Assembly (NCBI RefSeq): GCF_900104795.1
Contig: NZ_FNTG01000001.1
Coordinates: forward strand, 1,736,001-1,800,000
DNA: 64,000 bases
Reading direction: 5' to 3'
Origin: Burkholderia sp. WP9
GTDB lineage: Bacteria; Pseudomonadota; Gammaproteobacteria; Burkholderiales; Burkholderiaceae
A program made the translations under genes and the position numbers. Below are positions 26,336 through 35,840 of the stretch, in pieces. The notes beneath the pieces are model-generated. The model saw nothing but the letters and a program-made list of their open reading frames with translations, did no database searches and was not told the DNA's origin. The first letter of the stretch is position 1; every line of letters begins with the position of its first letter.

Positions 26336-27256
26336 ATGAGCGAGCCGGGGCACCCGTTCGGCGGCGGTCATGCATCGAACACGGCGCGGCCGAAGACCGT
26401 CGTGATCGAGACCTTGCCGGCGCCCGCGAAGCTCTATGCGCGCGCGTTGTCCGGCGTCGTCAAACGCGGGCGCGAGACGCATCTGCCGCCGCTGCGCCTC
26501 GTGCGTCCCGCCGTCCCCCTCGACCCCGGCCCGATCTGGCGCTATGCGCGCGTGTGCGGCTTCATCCCCGAGCACGGCGTGCCGCTCACGTATCCGCACC
26601 TGCTCGCTTTTCCCCTGCATCTGCTGATGCTGACCGACCCGGCGTTTCCGTGGCCGGCGCTCGGGCTCGTGCATCTGGCCAACCACGTGCGCCTGCGCCG
26701 GCCGCTCGCCTACAAGGACATGCTGCGCGTCGAGGTGGAATTCGGCGCGCTGCTGCGCCACGACAAAGGCCAGGCGTTCGTGCTCCATACCCGCATGTAC
26801 CGGCGCGGCGAAGCGGTGTGGGACGGCGACAGCGTTTATCTGAAGCGCGGCGTGCCGGCGAGCGGCAGTGCGCTCGATCCGCTCGAGCTCGGGCCCGAAC
26901 CGCTGCAACGCATCGCGCGCTGGCAACTCGCATCGCAACTGGGCCGCGACTACGCCGGCGTATCGGGCGACTACAACCCGATCCATCTGACCGCTTTGTC
27001 GGCGAAGGCGTTCGGTTTTCCGCGCGCCATCGCGCATGGCATGTGGACGCTGGCGCGCGCCGCCTCCGCGCTGCAACCGCCCAAGCCGCTCGCGGAAGCC
27101 ACGCTCAGCGCCGAATTCAAACTGCCGATGCTGCTGCCCGGCGAAGCGTCGCTGTGGAGCGCGTCGCCTTCGCTGATCGAACGCGACATCGAAGTGCGCG
27201 ACATCAGCGGGCAAAAGCCGCATTTGCGCGGCCGCATGCAGTGGAGACTGCAATGA
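26336..27256 (+). CDS. MaoC-family dehydratase ((R)-specific enoyl-CoA hydratase-like)
   Basis: A 306-residue double hotdog protein. The C-terminal half carries the hydratase 2 signature: SGDYNPIHL with the catalytic Asp and His and AIAHGMWTLA. The N-terminal half is the substrate-binding hotdog. It starts 2 bp after the FabG4-like stop, so the two are translated from one mRNA. In combination they interconvert enoyl-, (R)-3-hydroxyacyl- and 3-ketoacyl-CoA. The direction in vivo, oxidation or synthesis, is not decided by the sequence; neighbours favour oxidation. Confidence 0.88.
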   Translation: MSEPGHPFGGGHASNTARPKTVVIETLPAPAKLYARALSGVVKRGRETHLPPLRLVRPAVPLDPGPIWRYARVCGFIPEHGVPLTYPHLLAFPLHLLMLTDPAFPWPALGLVHLANHVRLRRPLAYKDMLRVEVEFGALLRHDKGQAFVLHTRMYRRGEAVWDGDSVYLKRGVPASGSALDPLELGPEPLQRIARWQLASQLGRDYAGVSGDYNPIHLTALSAKAFGFPRAIAHGMWTLARAASALQPPKPLAEATLSAEFKLPMLLPGEASLWSASPSLIERDIEVRDISGQKPHLRGRMQWRLQ

Positions 27257-27422
27257 GGTGCGCGCGGCGTGCATCGAGTCATGGAATCAGAACCGGCTGA
27301 AATCGTTGTTCTATCAGGACGGTCAGAACGGTCAGCACGATCAGGACCGCCGCAGTCGATCATCGCAGCAGTCGCATCATTCGCCCATTCAATAACCAGG
27401 GAACGACCCGAAGGAGCCGAGC

Positions 27423-28724
27423 ATGTCCAACCCGCAGCCAGCCGTACGCCGCGTCGCCATTGTCGGGGGCAACCGCATTCCGTTCGCCCGCTCGAACACC
27501 GCCTACGCAACCGCGTCGAATCAGGACATGCTGACCTTCACGCTGCAAGGCCTGATCGACCGCTACAACCTGCACGGCGAACGGCTGGGCGAAGTCGCGG
27601 CGGGCGCCGTCATCAAGCATTCGCGCGACTTCAATTTGACGCGCGAATCCGTGCTGTCCACCACGCTCGCCAGGGAAACGCCCGCCTACGACGTGCAGCA
27701 GGCCTGCGGCACCGGACTCGAAGCCGCGATTCTCGTCGCCAACAAGATCGCGTTGGGACAGATCGAGGTGGGCATTGCGGGCGGCGTCGATACGACTTCC
27801 GACGCGCCGATCGGCGTCAACGAGCGGATGCGCAAAATTCTGCTCGAGGCGAATCGCGGCAAAAGCACTGGTCAACGCGTCGGCGCGCTGACCAAGCTGC
27901 GGCCCGGCATGTTTTTCAAGCCGCTTCTGCCGCGCAACGGCGAGCCGCGCACGGGCCTCTCGATGGGCGAGCATTGCGAGCTGATGGCCAAGCGCTGGAA
28001 CATTTCGCGCGAGGCGCAGGACGTGCTCGCCTACGACAGCCACCGCAAGCTCAACCAGGCGTACGCACGCGGCTTCGTCAACGACCTGATGACGCCGTAC
28101 CGGGGACTCGCGCGCGACAACAATCTGCGCGCCGACCTCACGCTCGAAAAACTCGCGAGCCTGAAGCCCGTGTTCGACCGCGACGCCGGCACGCTCACCG
28201 CCGGCAATTCGACGCCGCTCACCGACGGCGCCTCCGCCGTGCTGCTCGCGAGCGAGGACTGGGCAGCGCAGCACGGATTGCCTGTGCTCGCGTATCTGAG
28301 CTGGTCCGAGACCGCGGCCGTCGACTTCTTCGACAAGAAAGAAGGCCTGCTGATGGCGCCCGCGTACGCCGTGCCGCGCATGCTCGCGCGCGCCGGACTG
28401 AGCTTGCAGGACTTCGATCTGTACGAAATCCACGAAGCGTTTGCCGCACAGGTGTTGTGTACGCTCACGGCGTGGCAGGATGACGAGTATTGCCGCACGC
28501 GACTCGGTTTGCCAGGCGCGCTCGGGGCAATCGACCGGGCAAAATTGAATGTGAACGGCAGCTCGTTGGCAACGGGTCATCCGTTTGCCGCGACAGGTGG
28601 ACGCATTGTCGCCGGCCTCGCGAAAATGCTCGCGCAACTCGACAAACCGGCCGGCACCGCGCGCGGTTTGATTTCGATCTGCGCGGCGGGCGGCCAGGGT
28701 GTGGTGGCGATTCTGGAGCGGTGA
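27423..28724 (+). CDS. fadI: acetyl-CoA C-acetyltransferase (FadI-like thiolase)
   Basis: A 433-residue thiolase that splits 3-ketoacyl-CoA with CoA. Catalytic features are visible: the nucleophilic cysteine in VQQACGTGLEAA (about residue 97), the loop YEIHEAFAAQ with its histidine, NVNGSSLATGHPFAATGG and the second cysteine in SICAAGGQG. ATG 27423 follows GAAGGAG. Length and motifs fit FadI-type long-chain thiolases more than biosynthetic PhaA, but that distinction is by resemblance. Confidence 0.88.
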   Translation: MSNPQPAVRRVAIVGGNRIPFARSNTAYATASNQDMLTFTLQGLIDRYNLHGERLGEVAAGAVIKHSRDFNLTRESVLSTTLARETPAYDVQQACGTGLEAAILVANKIALGQIEVGIAGGVDTTSDAPIGVNERMRKILLEANRGKSTGQRVGALTKLRPGMFFKPLLPRNGEPRTGLSMGEHCELMAKRWNISREAQDVLAYDSHRKLNQAYARGFVNDLMTPYRGLARDNNLRADLTLEKLASLKPVFDRDAGTLTAGNSTPLTDGASAVLLASEDWAAQHGLPVLAYLSWSETAAVDFFDKKEGLLMAPAYAVPRMLARAGLSLQDFDLYEIHEAFAAQVLCTLTAWQDDEYCRTRLGLPGALGAIDRAKLNVNGSSLATGHPFAATGGRIVAGLAKMLAQLDKPAGTARGLISICAAGGQGVVAILER

Positions 28725-28809
28725 ACGGCCGTAGGATCAGCATACAAATAGATGAAGCCCTAGCTTCAGCGATTATTCCGCATCAAGCTTTGCATGGGAG
28801 GAGACGATC

Positions 28810-30588
28810 ATGACGCAGCCCACTCACACCCCTTTCCCGCTCGCCACGGATTCCGCGGCGCCGAGCGCGGCAACCCACGCGCCCAACACCGACGGCATCT
28901 GGTACGCGTCCTATCCGGCGGACGTGCCGCACGACATCGACGTCAACCAGTACGAATCGGTCGTGCAGTTCTTCGACGAATGCATTGCGCAGTTCCGCGA
29001 GCGCGTGGCGTATGTGAGCGTGGGCGCGAACCTGACCTACGGCGAACTCGGCCGCAAGGCCAGCGCGTTCGCCGCGTATCTGCAAAGCGTCGGCGTGAAA
29101 CCTGGCGAACGCGTGGCGATCATGTTGCCGAACACGTTCCAGTACCCGGTGTCGCTGTTCGGCGTGCTGAAAGCCGGCGGCGTGGTGGTGAACGTGAATC
29201 CGCTCTATACGGTGCGCGAACTCGCGCACCAGTTGAAAGACAGTGGCGCGCAAACCATCATCGTGTTCGAGAACTTCGCGAAGACGGTCGAAGACGCGCT
29301 GCCCGGCACCAAAGTGCAGAACGTCATCGTGACGGGTCTCGGCGATCTGCTCGCCGACGGCCTGAATCTGAAGGGACGCCTGCTCAACTTCATGCTCCGG
29401 CACGTGAAGAAGATGGTGCCCGCGTACAACCTGCCGAAGGCCGTGCCGCTCCTCGAGGCGCTGTCGATCGGCTACTCGCGGCCGCTGACACCCGTGCACC
29501 CCACGCATGCGGACATCGCGTTCCTGCAGTACACAGGCGGCACGACCGGCGTCGCCAAGGGCGCGATGCTCACGCACAAGAACATCATCGCCAATCTGCT
29601 GCAGGCGAAAGCGTGGTCCGAAGGTCAACTGACCGGCGACATCGAAACCGTGCTCACGCCGCTGCCGCTCTACCACATCTATTCATTGACCGTGAACGCG
29701 CTGATCTTCATGGGGCTGGGCGGGCGCAACATTCTGATCGCCAATCCGCGCGACATGAAACGCGTGATGATGATCATCCGTCACGAGAAATTCACCGGTA
29801 TGACGGCCGTGAATACGCTCTACAACGCCTTCCTCGAAAACGAGGAGTTCTGCAAGCGCGACTTCTCGAATCTGAAGCTCGCCATGGCGGGCGGCATGGC
29901 CACGCAGAAATCGGTGGCCGAGCGCTTCAAGGCGGTTACCGGCAAGCCGATCATCGAGGGATATGGGTTGACCGAATGCTCGCCGATCGTGTCGATGAAT
30001 CCGGTCGATCTGAACAACATGCGTGACTTCGAAGGCTCGATCGGTTTGCCCGCGCCGTCCACCCACGTGCGTTTCAGGAAAGACGACGGCAGTTGGGCGA
30101 ACATCGGCGAGGCGGGCGAATTGTGCGTGAAGGGGCCGCAGGTGATGAAAGGCTACTGGAACCGCCCGGACGAAACCGCCAAGGTGATCGACGACGACGG
30201 CTGGCTCGCCACGGGCGACATCGGCGTGATGGATTCGCGCGGCTATATCCGCCTGATCGACCGGAAGAAGGACATGATCCTGGTGTCGGGCTTCAACGTC
30301 TATCCGAACGAAATCGAAGACGTGATCGCCGCGCATCCGGACGTGCGGGAAGTGGCGGCCATCGGCGTGCCCGACGCCGCACAGGGCGAACGGGTGAAGG
30401 TGTTCATCGTCAAGCGCAATGCTTCGCTGACGGCCGAACAGGTGATTGCCCACTGCCGCAAGAACCTGACAGGCTATAAGGTGCCGAAGCTCGTCGAGTT
30501 CCGCGACGAGCTGCCGCAAACCAACGTGGGCAAAATTCTGCGCCGCGCGCTGCGAGACGAGGAACTCGCGAAGCAAAAGCCTGCCTGA
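28810..30588 (+). CDS. fadD: long-chain-fatty-acid--CoA ligase
   Basis: A 592-residue adenylate-forming enzyme that activates fatty acids with ATP and CoA at the inner membrane face. Motifs in order: YTGGTTGVAKGAMLTHKN (P-loop, about 239-256), GYGLTECSP, WLATGDIGVMD, DRKKDMILVSGFNVYPNEIE and the catalytic lysine in TNVGKILRR near the C-terminus. A GGAGG lies upstream of the ATG. It supplies acyl-CoA to the adjoining FadE-led pathway. Confidence 0.94.
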   Translation: MTQPTHTPFPLATDSAAPSAATHAPNTDGIWYASYPADVPHDIDVNQYESVVQFFDECIAQFRERVAYVSVGANLTYGELGRKASAFAAYLQSVGVKPGERVAIMLPNTFQYPVSLFGVLKAGGVVVNVNPLYTVRELAHQLKDSGAQTIIVFENFAKTVEDALPGTKVQNVIVTGLGDLLADGLNLKGRLLNFMLRHVKKMVPAYNLPKAVPLLEALSIGYSRPLTPVHPTHADIAFLQYTGGTTGVAKGAMLTHKNIIANLLQAKAWSEGQLTGDIETVLTPLPLYHIYSLTVNALIFMGLGGRNILIANPRDMKRVMMIIRHEKFTGMTAVNTLYNAFLENEEFCKRDFSNLKLAMAGGMATQKSVAERFKAVTGKPIIEGYGLTECSPIVSMNPVDLNNMRDFEGSIGLPAPSTHVRFRKDDGSWANIGEAGELCVKGPQVMKGYWNRPDETAKVIDDDGWLATGDIGVMDSRGYIRLIDRKKDMILVSGFNVYPNEIEDVIAAHPDVREVAAIGVPDAAQGERVKVFIVKRNASLTAEQVIAHCRKNLTGYKVPKLVEFRDELPQTNVGKILRRALRDEELAKQKPA

Positions 30589-30625
30589 CTGGGATTGCGC
30601 CTCGCGTCACCTTACGGAGAGATTC

Positions 30626-31651
30626 ATGAAGCACCGCATGTCCGCACGCTCATGCCGCACGTCGGCCTTCATGCCTCTCCCCCGTGTTTCGACGCAGGCC
30701 GCCGGTATACGGGCGTCGCTCCATGCGCCGTTGCAAAGCGCGCCGTCGCGCAGACTGCTGCTCGCGGCGCTCGTGGCGAGCGCGGTCGCGCTGGCCTCGC
30801 CTCACGCATTCGCGCAAAACGACGATACACCGCCCGCGCTCGATACCGTCAGCACCCTCAAGGCGCCGGCCACGCCGTCCTCGCAGGTCGGCAAGCTCAC
30901 GCTGGATCAGCAGGTCAAATGGCTGCGTGCCGCACAGCAAAGCGGCGCCATGGAAAAGCTCGACGACGCGCAACTGGTCGCGCTATTCCAGTCGCTCGAT
31001 CCGCTCGCGTTGCCGCGTTATATCAAGGAAGGGCCGAACGGTTATCCGTCGTACGAGTTCACCATGTTGCGTTCGGAACGCATTCACGGCCAATGGCCCG
31101 ATAAGCCCGATCACATGCTGGTGCGCCTCGCGCGCGACCCGCTGCGAATCTACGCAAAGTGGCTGCCTGACGGCGCGCACGCGGGCCAGGAAGTCATCTA
31201 CGACGAGTCCAGGCGGACCGACGAAATGTACGGACACCTGGGCGGCATCCTGAACGTGATGCCGTTGTGGACCTCGCTGCACGGCGTCCTCGCCCGCGCG
31301 CAGTCGAACCATGACGTGCGCGATCTCGGTACCGAATACATCGCGAATCAGTACCTCGCCGAGGGCAAGAAATACGCCGAGGCCGGCTTGCCGCGCTCGA
31401 CCACGATAGACGTGAAAACCATCGACGGCGTGCGCGTGGTGGCCTTCACCTTCGAAACGCCGAACGGCCAGCCGCAGTTCTACGCGAAAAAAGAAACGCT
31501 CGGCCTCGATCTGCGGCACCCGTATTTCCGCTCCGTCGAGTCTTACGACAACAACGGCAATATCTTCGAGCGGATCGTGTTCGAAACCATCACGCCGAAA
31601 ACCTTCGACGATTCGACGTTCGATCCGAAGAACAAGGCGTACAGGTTCTAG
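30626..31651 (+). CDS. DUF1571 domain-containing exported protein
   Basis: A 341-residue protein. A hydrophobic stretch followed by SPHAFAQ at about residues 45-64 looks like a signal peptide, preceded by a long basic n-region, so the true start may be downstream. The mature domain (about 110-340) has EFTMLRSERIHGQWPDKPDH and the DUF1571-type strand pattern DLRHPYFRSVESYDNNGN. DUF1571 proteins resemble lipoprotein carrier folds but have no established role. It follows fadD after 37 bp and overlaps the convergent gene by 4 bp. Confidence 0.75.
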   Translation: MKHRMSARSCRTSAFMPLPRVSTQAAGIRASLHAPLQSAPSRRLLLAALVASAVALASPHAFAQNDDTPPALDTVSTLKAPATPSSQVGKLTLDQQVKWLRAAQQSGAMEKLDDAQLVALFQSLDPLALPRYIKEGPNGYPSYEFTMLRSERIHGQWPDKPDHMLVRLARDPLRIYAKWLPDGAHAGQEVIYDESRRTDEMYGHLGGILNVMPLWTSLHGVLARAQSNHDVRDLGTEYIANQYLAEGKKYAEAGLPRSTTIDVKTIDGVRVVAFTFETPNGQPQFYAKKETLGLDLRHPYFRSVESYDNNGNIFERIVFETITPKTFDDSTFDPKNKAYRF

Positions 31652-32055
31652 CGCGGCGCGAACGCGAAGGCGACATGGACCGGTTGCGCGTGGGCGCCCG
31701 TCCCGTGCTCGTCACTCCGTTCGATCCGGTGTCCCGCACGGGTCGCGAATTCGCCAAGGACGAAGAAATCCGAGGCGCGCGTGAGGCCGATCAACCTCGG
31801 CGCCGATCGCGCGGACGTCGCGCCGAGCAGCGGTGCGAGGGTCGTGTACCAGAGCACGCCAATATCGTCGCCGGTTTCGAAAATCGGCCACTGCCTGTGC
31901 GCGGCATATTCGGCAAGCGCGACGCCGTGCGCGAGCGTCGAATCGACCACCGCCACCATGCTGTTACGCGCCGCGCCGTGCGCGAGCCACGGCCACGCGC
32001 TGCCCGCCACGCTCGGCAGGCAGGCGCCGGTCATCATGAAAGTGCGCCGATGCAT
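31648..32055 (-). CDS. small exported protein of unknown function
   Basis: A 135-residue protein starting MHRRTFMMTGACLPSVAG, a twin-arginine-like signal followed by a hydrophobic stretch. The mature part has no domain I recognise; it contains IGLTRASDFFVLGEFA. A good AGGAG ribosome binding site precedes the ATG at 32055, supporting a real gene. It lies 37 bp downstream of the flavoprotein gene on the same strand, so they may form an operon and act together. Confidence 0.6.
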   Translation of the reverse strand: MHRRTFMMTGACLPSVAGSAWPWLAHGAARNSMVAVVDSTLAHGVALAEYAAHRQWPIFETGDDIGVLWYTTLAPLLGATSARSAPRLIGLTRASDFFVLGEFATRAGHRIERSDEHGTGAHAQPVHVAFAFAPR

Positions 32056-32092
32056 GGTTCGCTCCTGTCGTCATATCGGGCGACACGCGCCC

Positions 32093-33670
32093 TCAGGTGT
32101 AGCCTCGCCGGTCGCGCCACGCAGCCGGCCAGATGCCCTGCTTGCCCGGCGCGAGAATGCCGTTCGGGTCGAGCGCGTCCTTGATCGTTTCCGAGAGGCG
32201 CAGCAAGGCGCCGTCGTTGAAGCTGTATTGGGCGGCGGCAAAATCCATATACGCGAGATGCGCGCGATATTCGCCGTAGCCGGCGGCGCGCGCGTCGCTC
32301 ATCAGCGAACGCAAAAGCGCGCCGGCCTGCTCGACCTGGTTCGCGTCGTCGCGGTCGAAAATCGCCGCGAAGATGTGATGCAGATGGCGCGCGCCCGCCG
32401 TAAAACCGCCGTAGTAATCAAAGCCGTACTCCGCGGCGCGCGTTTTGACCATAGTGTATTGACGCAACGCGTCGCGCCCGGTCGCCGGGCACACCGGCGC
32501 GAAGTCGACATGCGCGCCCGCGCCGCCGCGCCAGTCGAGCATGCGAAACGCGCTCATCGCGGGAATGCCGGCGAGATTGCGGTCGCCGCCCGCCGTGGGC
32601 TGCGCATCGCCCGCATAGCGCGTGGCGGAGAACCGCGCCTGCGGCATGCGGGCAAACGCGCGCTGCACGATTGCATAACGCGCGTCGATCAATTCAGGCG
32701 TACCGTATAGCGCGAAATGCAGATTCCAGCGGCCCACGTTCAGCTTGTCGAGCATGGCGGCCACCGCGCGCTCGGGCATCGCGCCCGGCCCGTCATACCA
32801 CTGCGCGCGTGCCGACAAGCCGGCCGCGCGGCGCAGGCCGCCTTCGATCACCGCATGATTGCGGATCGTTTCATCGAGCCGCAGCGGACGCAAAGTCTCC
32901 ACGATCGCTTCGAGATCCGCTTCATGGCGAAACTGGATTTCGCCCAGCAGATATGCGGGCGGCGCGGGCATCAGCCAGACGCCCAGCTTGGTGACGATGC
33001 CGTAGTTCGACTGCATGAACATCGCGTCGAACGAGGGGCCGAAGCCCGGTTGATACAACTGCCACGCGGTGCCGATTTCGATCCCGCCCATTCCCGTGCG
33101 CAACACGTCGCCATTGGCCAGCACCACTTCCATGCCGCATTGCGCCGCCGCATGATCGCCGTAATCCGTATAGCCGAAGCCGCGCTCGAGCGTATTGCCG
33201 ACCACACTGCCCCAACCGGCCGCGGGCGGATCGACCCACAGCTTGTAGCCTTTCTCGCGTAAATACGCGTACAGATCGAAATAACTCACGCCCGGCTCGA
33301 CCAGCGCGTATCCCATCGTCTCGTTCACTTCGATGATGCGGTTCATCCGGTGCAGATCGAGCACCACCGAACCGGCGAGTCGCGGCGCCGCTCCGCCATA
33401 GGCGAAGTTGCGCCCGGTCGAGACGGTCCACAGCGGAATGCGAAATTGATTGGCAATCCGCAATATCGCGCGAATCTCGTCGACGGAGCCAGGCAAGAGC
33501 GCGGCACTCGCCGAAAACGCCTCGCGCTCGCCGGGCGCGAACGGATCGAGATACGCGGCGAGCCCGTCCGCCGAGGTGACCACTTGCGGCTCGCCGACAA
33601 TCGAGCGCCAGGCGGCGAGCGCGCGATCGAACTGCGCGGCGGATACCTTCGGCGGCAAGCTGCGAATCAA
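32093..33670 (-). CDS. FAD-linked oxidoreductase of the vanillyl-alcohol oxidase / 4-cresol dehydrogenase family
   Basis: A 525-residue flavoprotein. The FAD-binding PCMH domain is at about 40-270, with WTVSTGRNFAYGGAAPRL and NTLERGFGYTDYGDHA; the C-terminal substrate cap has ATRYAGDAQPT and YGFDYYGGFTAGARH. Relatives oxidise phenolic alcohols or p-alkylphenols. The TTG at 33670 is the best start because AGGAG lies 5 nt upstream. No cytochrome c subunit gene (no CxxCH) is adjacent, so oxygen or another acceptor is likely. Substrate unknown. Confidence 0.88.
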   Translation of the reverse strand: MIRSLPPKVSAAQFDRALAAWRSIVGEPQVVTSADGLAAYLDPFAPGEREAFSASAALLPGSVDEIRAILRIANQFRIPLWTVSTGRNFAYGGAAPRLAGSVVLDLHRMNRIIEVNETMGYALVEPGVSYFDLYAYLREKGYKLWVDPPAAGWGSVVGNTLERGFGYTDYGDHAAAQCGMEVVLANGDVLRTGMGGIEIGTAWQLYQPGFGPSFDAMFMQSNYGIVTKLGVWLMPAPPAYLLGEIQFRHEADLEAIVETLRPLRLDETIRNHAVIEGGLRRAAGLSARAQWYDGPGAMPERAVAAMLDKLNVGRWNLHFALYGTPELIDARYAIVQRAFARMPQARFSATRYAGDAQPTAGGDRNLAGIPAMSAFRMLDWRGGAGAHVDFAPVCPATGRDALRQYTMVKTRAAEYGFDYYGGFTAGARHLHHIFAAIFDRDDANQVEQAGALLRSLMSDARAAGYGEYRAHLAYMDFAAAQYSFNDGALLRLSETIKDALDPNGILAPGKQGIWPAAWRDRRGYT

Positions 33671-33709
33671 AGCATCTCCTTGGCCGTCGCGCGCGCGAGC
33701 GGCAGCGGG

Positions 33710-34201
33710 TTAGCGGCGCATTCCACCGCCGCCATGCGACATGCCACCCCACGAGCGGGTGGGCGGCGCACCGCGCCAACCGCCATGGCCGCCCACGCCA
33801 TACGGTCCGCGCACGCCGTGCATGTAGCGCACATGATCCATGTGATGAAAATGATGAAAGCGGTCGACGAACACGAACGACACGCCGACACCGAACACGA
33901 CCGGTGGCCCCCAATACCATGGATCGTAGTAGTAGACCGGCCCATCCGCCAAGGCCTGCGCGGCGGCATCGTCTTCGACGATCTGCCACGTGCCGTCCGC
34001 TTGCAGGCACGCGCGGCCGGTGATCTGCTGCATGACGCCGTCGATTTCCGCCTGCCCCACCACGAAACGGCAGGTCGACGTATCGGCTGAAACCGCATCC
34101 GCTAGCGCTTGCGCCTCGACGGGTGCCGCGCATGCGGCGCAAAAACACAGGCCGGCTGCGGCACGAAACGGCCGGCTGCCGAAAAGATGAAATGTGAACA
34201 T
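33710..34201 (-). CDS. exported protein with a His/Gly-rich tail
   Basis: A 163-residue protein with a signal peptide ending near PVEAQA (residue about 31). The middle (VMQQITGRACLQADGTWQIV) resembles a repeat seen in several exported proteins of this group; residues about 90-163 are rich in Tyr, His, Gly and Trp, including FHHFHHMDHVRYMHG, which could bind metals. ATG 34201 is chosen over an unsupported upstream extension. It lies downstream of the ECF sigma and anti-sigma genes on the same strand, separated by 243 bp, so it may belong to that regulon. Confidence 0.65.
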   Translation of the reverse strand: MFTFHLFGSRPFRAAAGLCFCAACAAPVEAQALADAVSADTSTCRFVVGQAEIDGVMQQITGRACLQADGTWQIVEDDAAAQALADGPVYYYDPWYWGPPVVFGVGVSFVFVDRFHHFHHMDHVRYMHGVRGPYGVGGHGGWRGAPPTRSWGGMSHGGGGMRR

Positions 34202-34444
34202 GATTTTGCTGCCTCGACGCACCGGCGTTGCGACCCGCAAAAAACGTGTCGGCGCCGTTAAGACACCGTCGGTTTGCCTTGCTCGAAACCGTGCCGCGCA
34301 TGCGCACGCGAGGACAACACGATCCAGCACCGAGTAAACGAAGTGCCGCGCGACGCTATTCCGCTTGCGCCGCTGCAACGCCGGCGGTTTCGGTTACCGC
34401 GTATTGCAGCGCCGCGCGACGGCGTTTCGCGCCTGCGAACACCG

Positions 34445-35296
34445 CTACTGCCAGGACTCCGGTTTGCCGCCGAGCGCGCTGCACACGTCGATCGCGATGG
34501 TGCGCAGTTTGCCTTCCGCGATCGGCCCGGACAGCGCGTAGCCCATGCCGTCGTTGATCCAGTAGAAGGTGCGCCGGTTACCTTCGCGCAACAGCCGGAA
34601 CGCGGTTTCGTCGCGCGAAGTGCCGGTGACGTAAAGCGTGAGCCGCGCGCCGCTGCCGTTCTCGTACATGAATTGCGCGGCCGGTCCCGCTTCGCCGGGC
34701 AACAGCCGCCCGCCCACCAGCGAATAGCCATATTCCTGCAACGACGGCACCGAGAGCGGCCGGTTCAGCCGCTTGGAGAGCCAGTTGATCAGATGCTCTT
34801 CTTCGCTGGCCGCGACCTCCACCGGGTGACGACGCTCCGGCGTGTACACCGCATAAGCGATGTCCGCGCGCTGGGCGAAGCTCGGCGGCTGGCCGCCCAA
34901 ACCGCCCCACGCGCCACCGGTCAGACGCGGCGCGAGCGGACCCAGAGCCAGCGCGAGCCCGGCGCCTGCCGCCAGCCAGCAAGCCGCGACGCCCACTCGC
35001 TGCCACCATGGCGTGTTCCGGCGCAACACGATGAAGGCCGGTTCGTCGGCGGCATCGTCCGCACGGCGTTGATTGCGCTCGTCACGCTCGCTGCGCGGCG
35101 GCGCGCCGCACAAAGCCCGCAATGCGGATTTCTGCGCGCGCCAGGCGGCCACGCGCGCGGCGGCCTGCGGATGCTGGTGCAGTTGCGCCTCGATCGCGGC
35201 GCGCTCCGCGCCCGGCAATTCATCGTCGACAAACGCCGACAGCGCTCGCAGGTCGAGCCCTTCGGGCAAGCTGGAATCGTAGTCGTCGTTATTCAT
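34445..35296 (-). CDS. transmembrane anti-sigma factor
   Basis: A 283-residue protein with an N-terminal cytoplasmic anti-sigma domain (LRALSAFVDDELPGAERAAI, residues about 15-35), one membrane segment (about 100-122) and a periplasmic C-terminal domain. The His-x3-Cys-x2-Cys zinc motif of ZAS anti-sigma factors is missing, so redox sensing by that route is unlikely. Its ATG shares one base with the sigma stop codon (TGATG), indicating translational coupling and a stoichiometric pair. Confidence 0.88.
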   Translation of the reverse strand: MNNDDYDSSLPEGLDLRALSAFVDDELPGAERAAIEAQLHQHPQAAARVAAWRAQKSALRALCGAPPRSERDERNQRRADDAADEPAFIVLRRNTPWWQRVGVAACWLAAGAGLALALGPLAPRLTGGAWGGLGGQPPSFAQRADIAYAVYTPERRHPVEVAASEEEHLINWLSKRLNRPLSVPSLQEYGYSLVGGRLLPGEAGPAAQFMYENGSGARLTLYVTGTSRDETAFRLLREGNRRTFYWINDGMGYALSGPIAEGKLRTIAIDVCSALGGKPESWQ

Positions 35297-35826
35297 CACG
35301 GGTTTCTCACTACTTTCAACGGCGGAGTTTTACGCGCCGGGCCTTGAGCCGGCCCCTCCGTCAGCAACGCGCGCATATGTTCGCGCGCGCGCGACAACCG
35401 CGACATGACCGTGCCGATCGGCACGCCGAGTGCGCGCGACGCTTCCTGATAAGACAGATCCTCCACGCAGACCAGCAACAGCACTTCGCGCTGTTCGACC
35501 GGCAGACAATACAGCGCGCGCTGCAGATCGCGCAGCACGAGCCCGTCGACTTCACCCTGCGGCGCTTCGAGATTGCGCCACGGCGCGCTCTCTTCGTCGA
35601 CAGCAATCTCGCGGCGGCCGCGCAACTGGTCGATGTAGAGATGCCGCAGGATCGTCAGCAGCCACGCGCGCAGATTGCTGTCCGGCCGGAAAGCCGCCCA
35701 GCGCGCGAGCGCGCGCTCCGCCGTATCCTGCACGAGGTCGTCGGCCCAGGCGCGGTCACCCGTCAGTGCGCGCGCGTAGCGGCGCAACTGCGGGAGCCAC
35801 GAAATCACTTCAGTTTCGAAACTCAC
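35296..35826 (-). CDS. ECF-type RNA polymerase sigma factor
   Basis: A 176-residue extracytoplasmic-function sigma factor. Region 2 covers LVQDTAERALARWAAF and LRAWLLTILRHLYIDQLR; region 4 covers LPVEQREVLLLVCVEDLSY and GVPIGTVMSRLSRAREHM. The only reasonable start is the GTG at 35826. It is preceded 14 bp upstream by a tiny lipoprotein-like gene and followed without gap by its anti-sigma factor. The inducing signal and target promoters are not visible. Confidence 0.93.
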   Translation of the reverse strand: MSFETEVISWLPQLRRYARALTGDRAWADDLVQDTAERALARWAAFRPDSNLRAWLLTILRHLYIDQLRGRREIAVDEESAPWRNLEAPQGEVDGLVLRDLQRALYCLPVEQREVLLLVCVEDLSYQEASRALGVPIGTVMSRLSRAREHMRALLTEGPAQGPARKTPPLKVVRNP

Positions 35827-35840
35827 CCGGCGTGAGGCAT

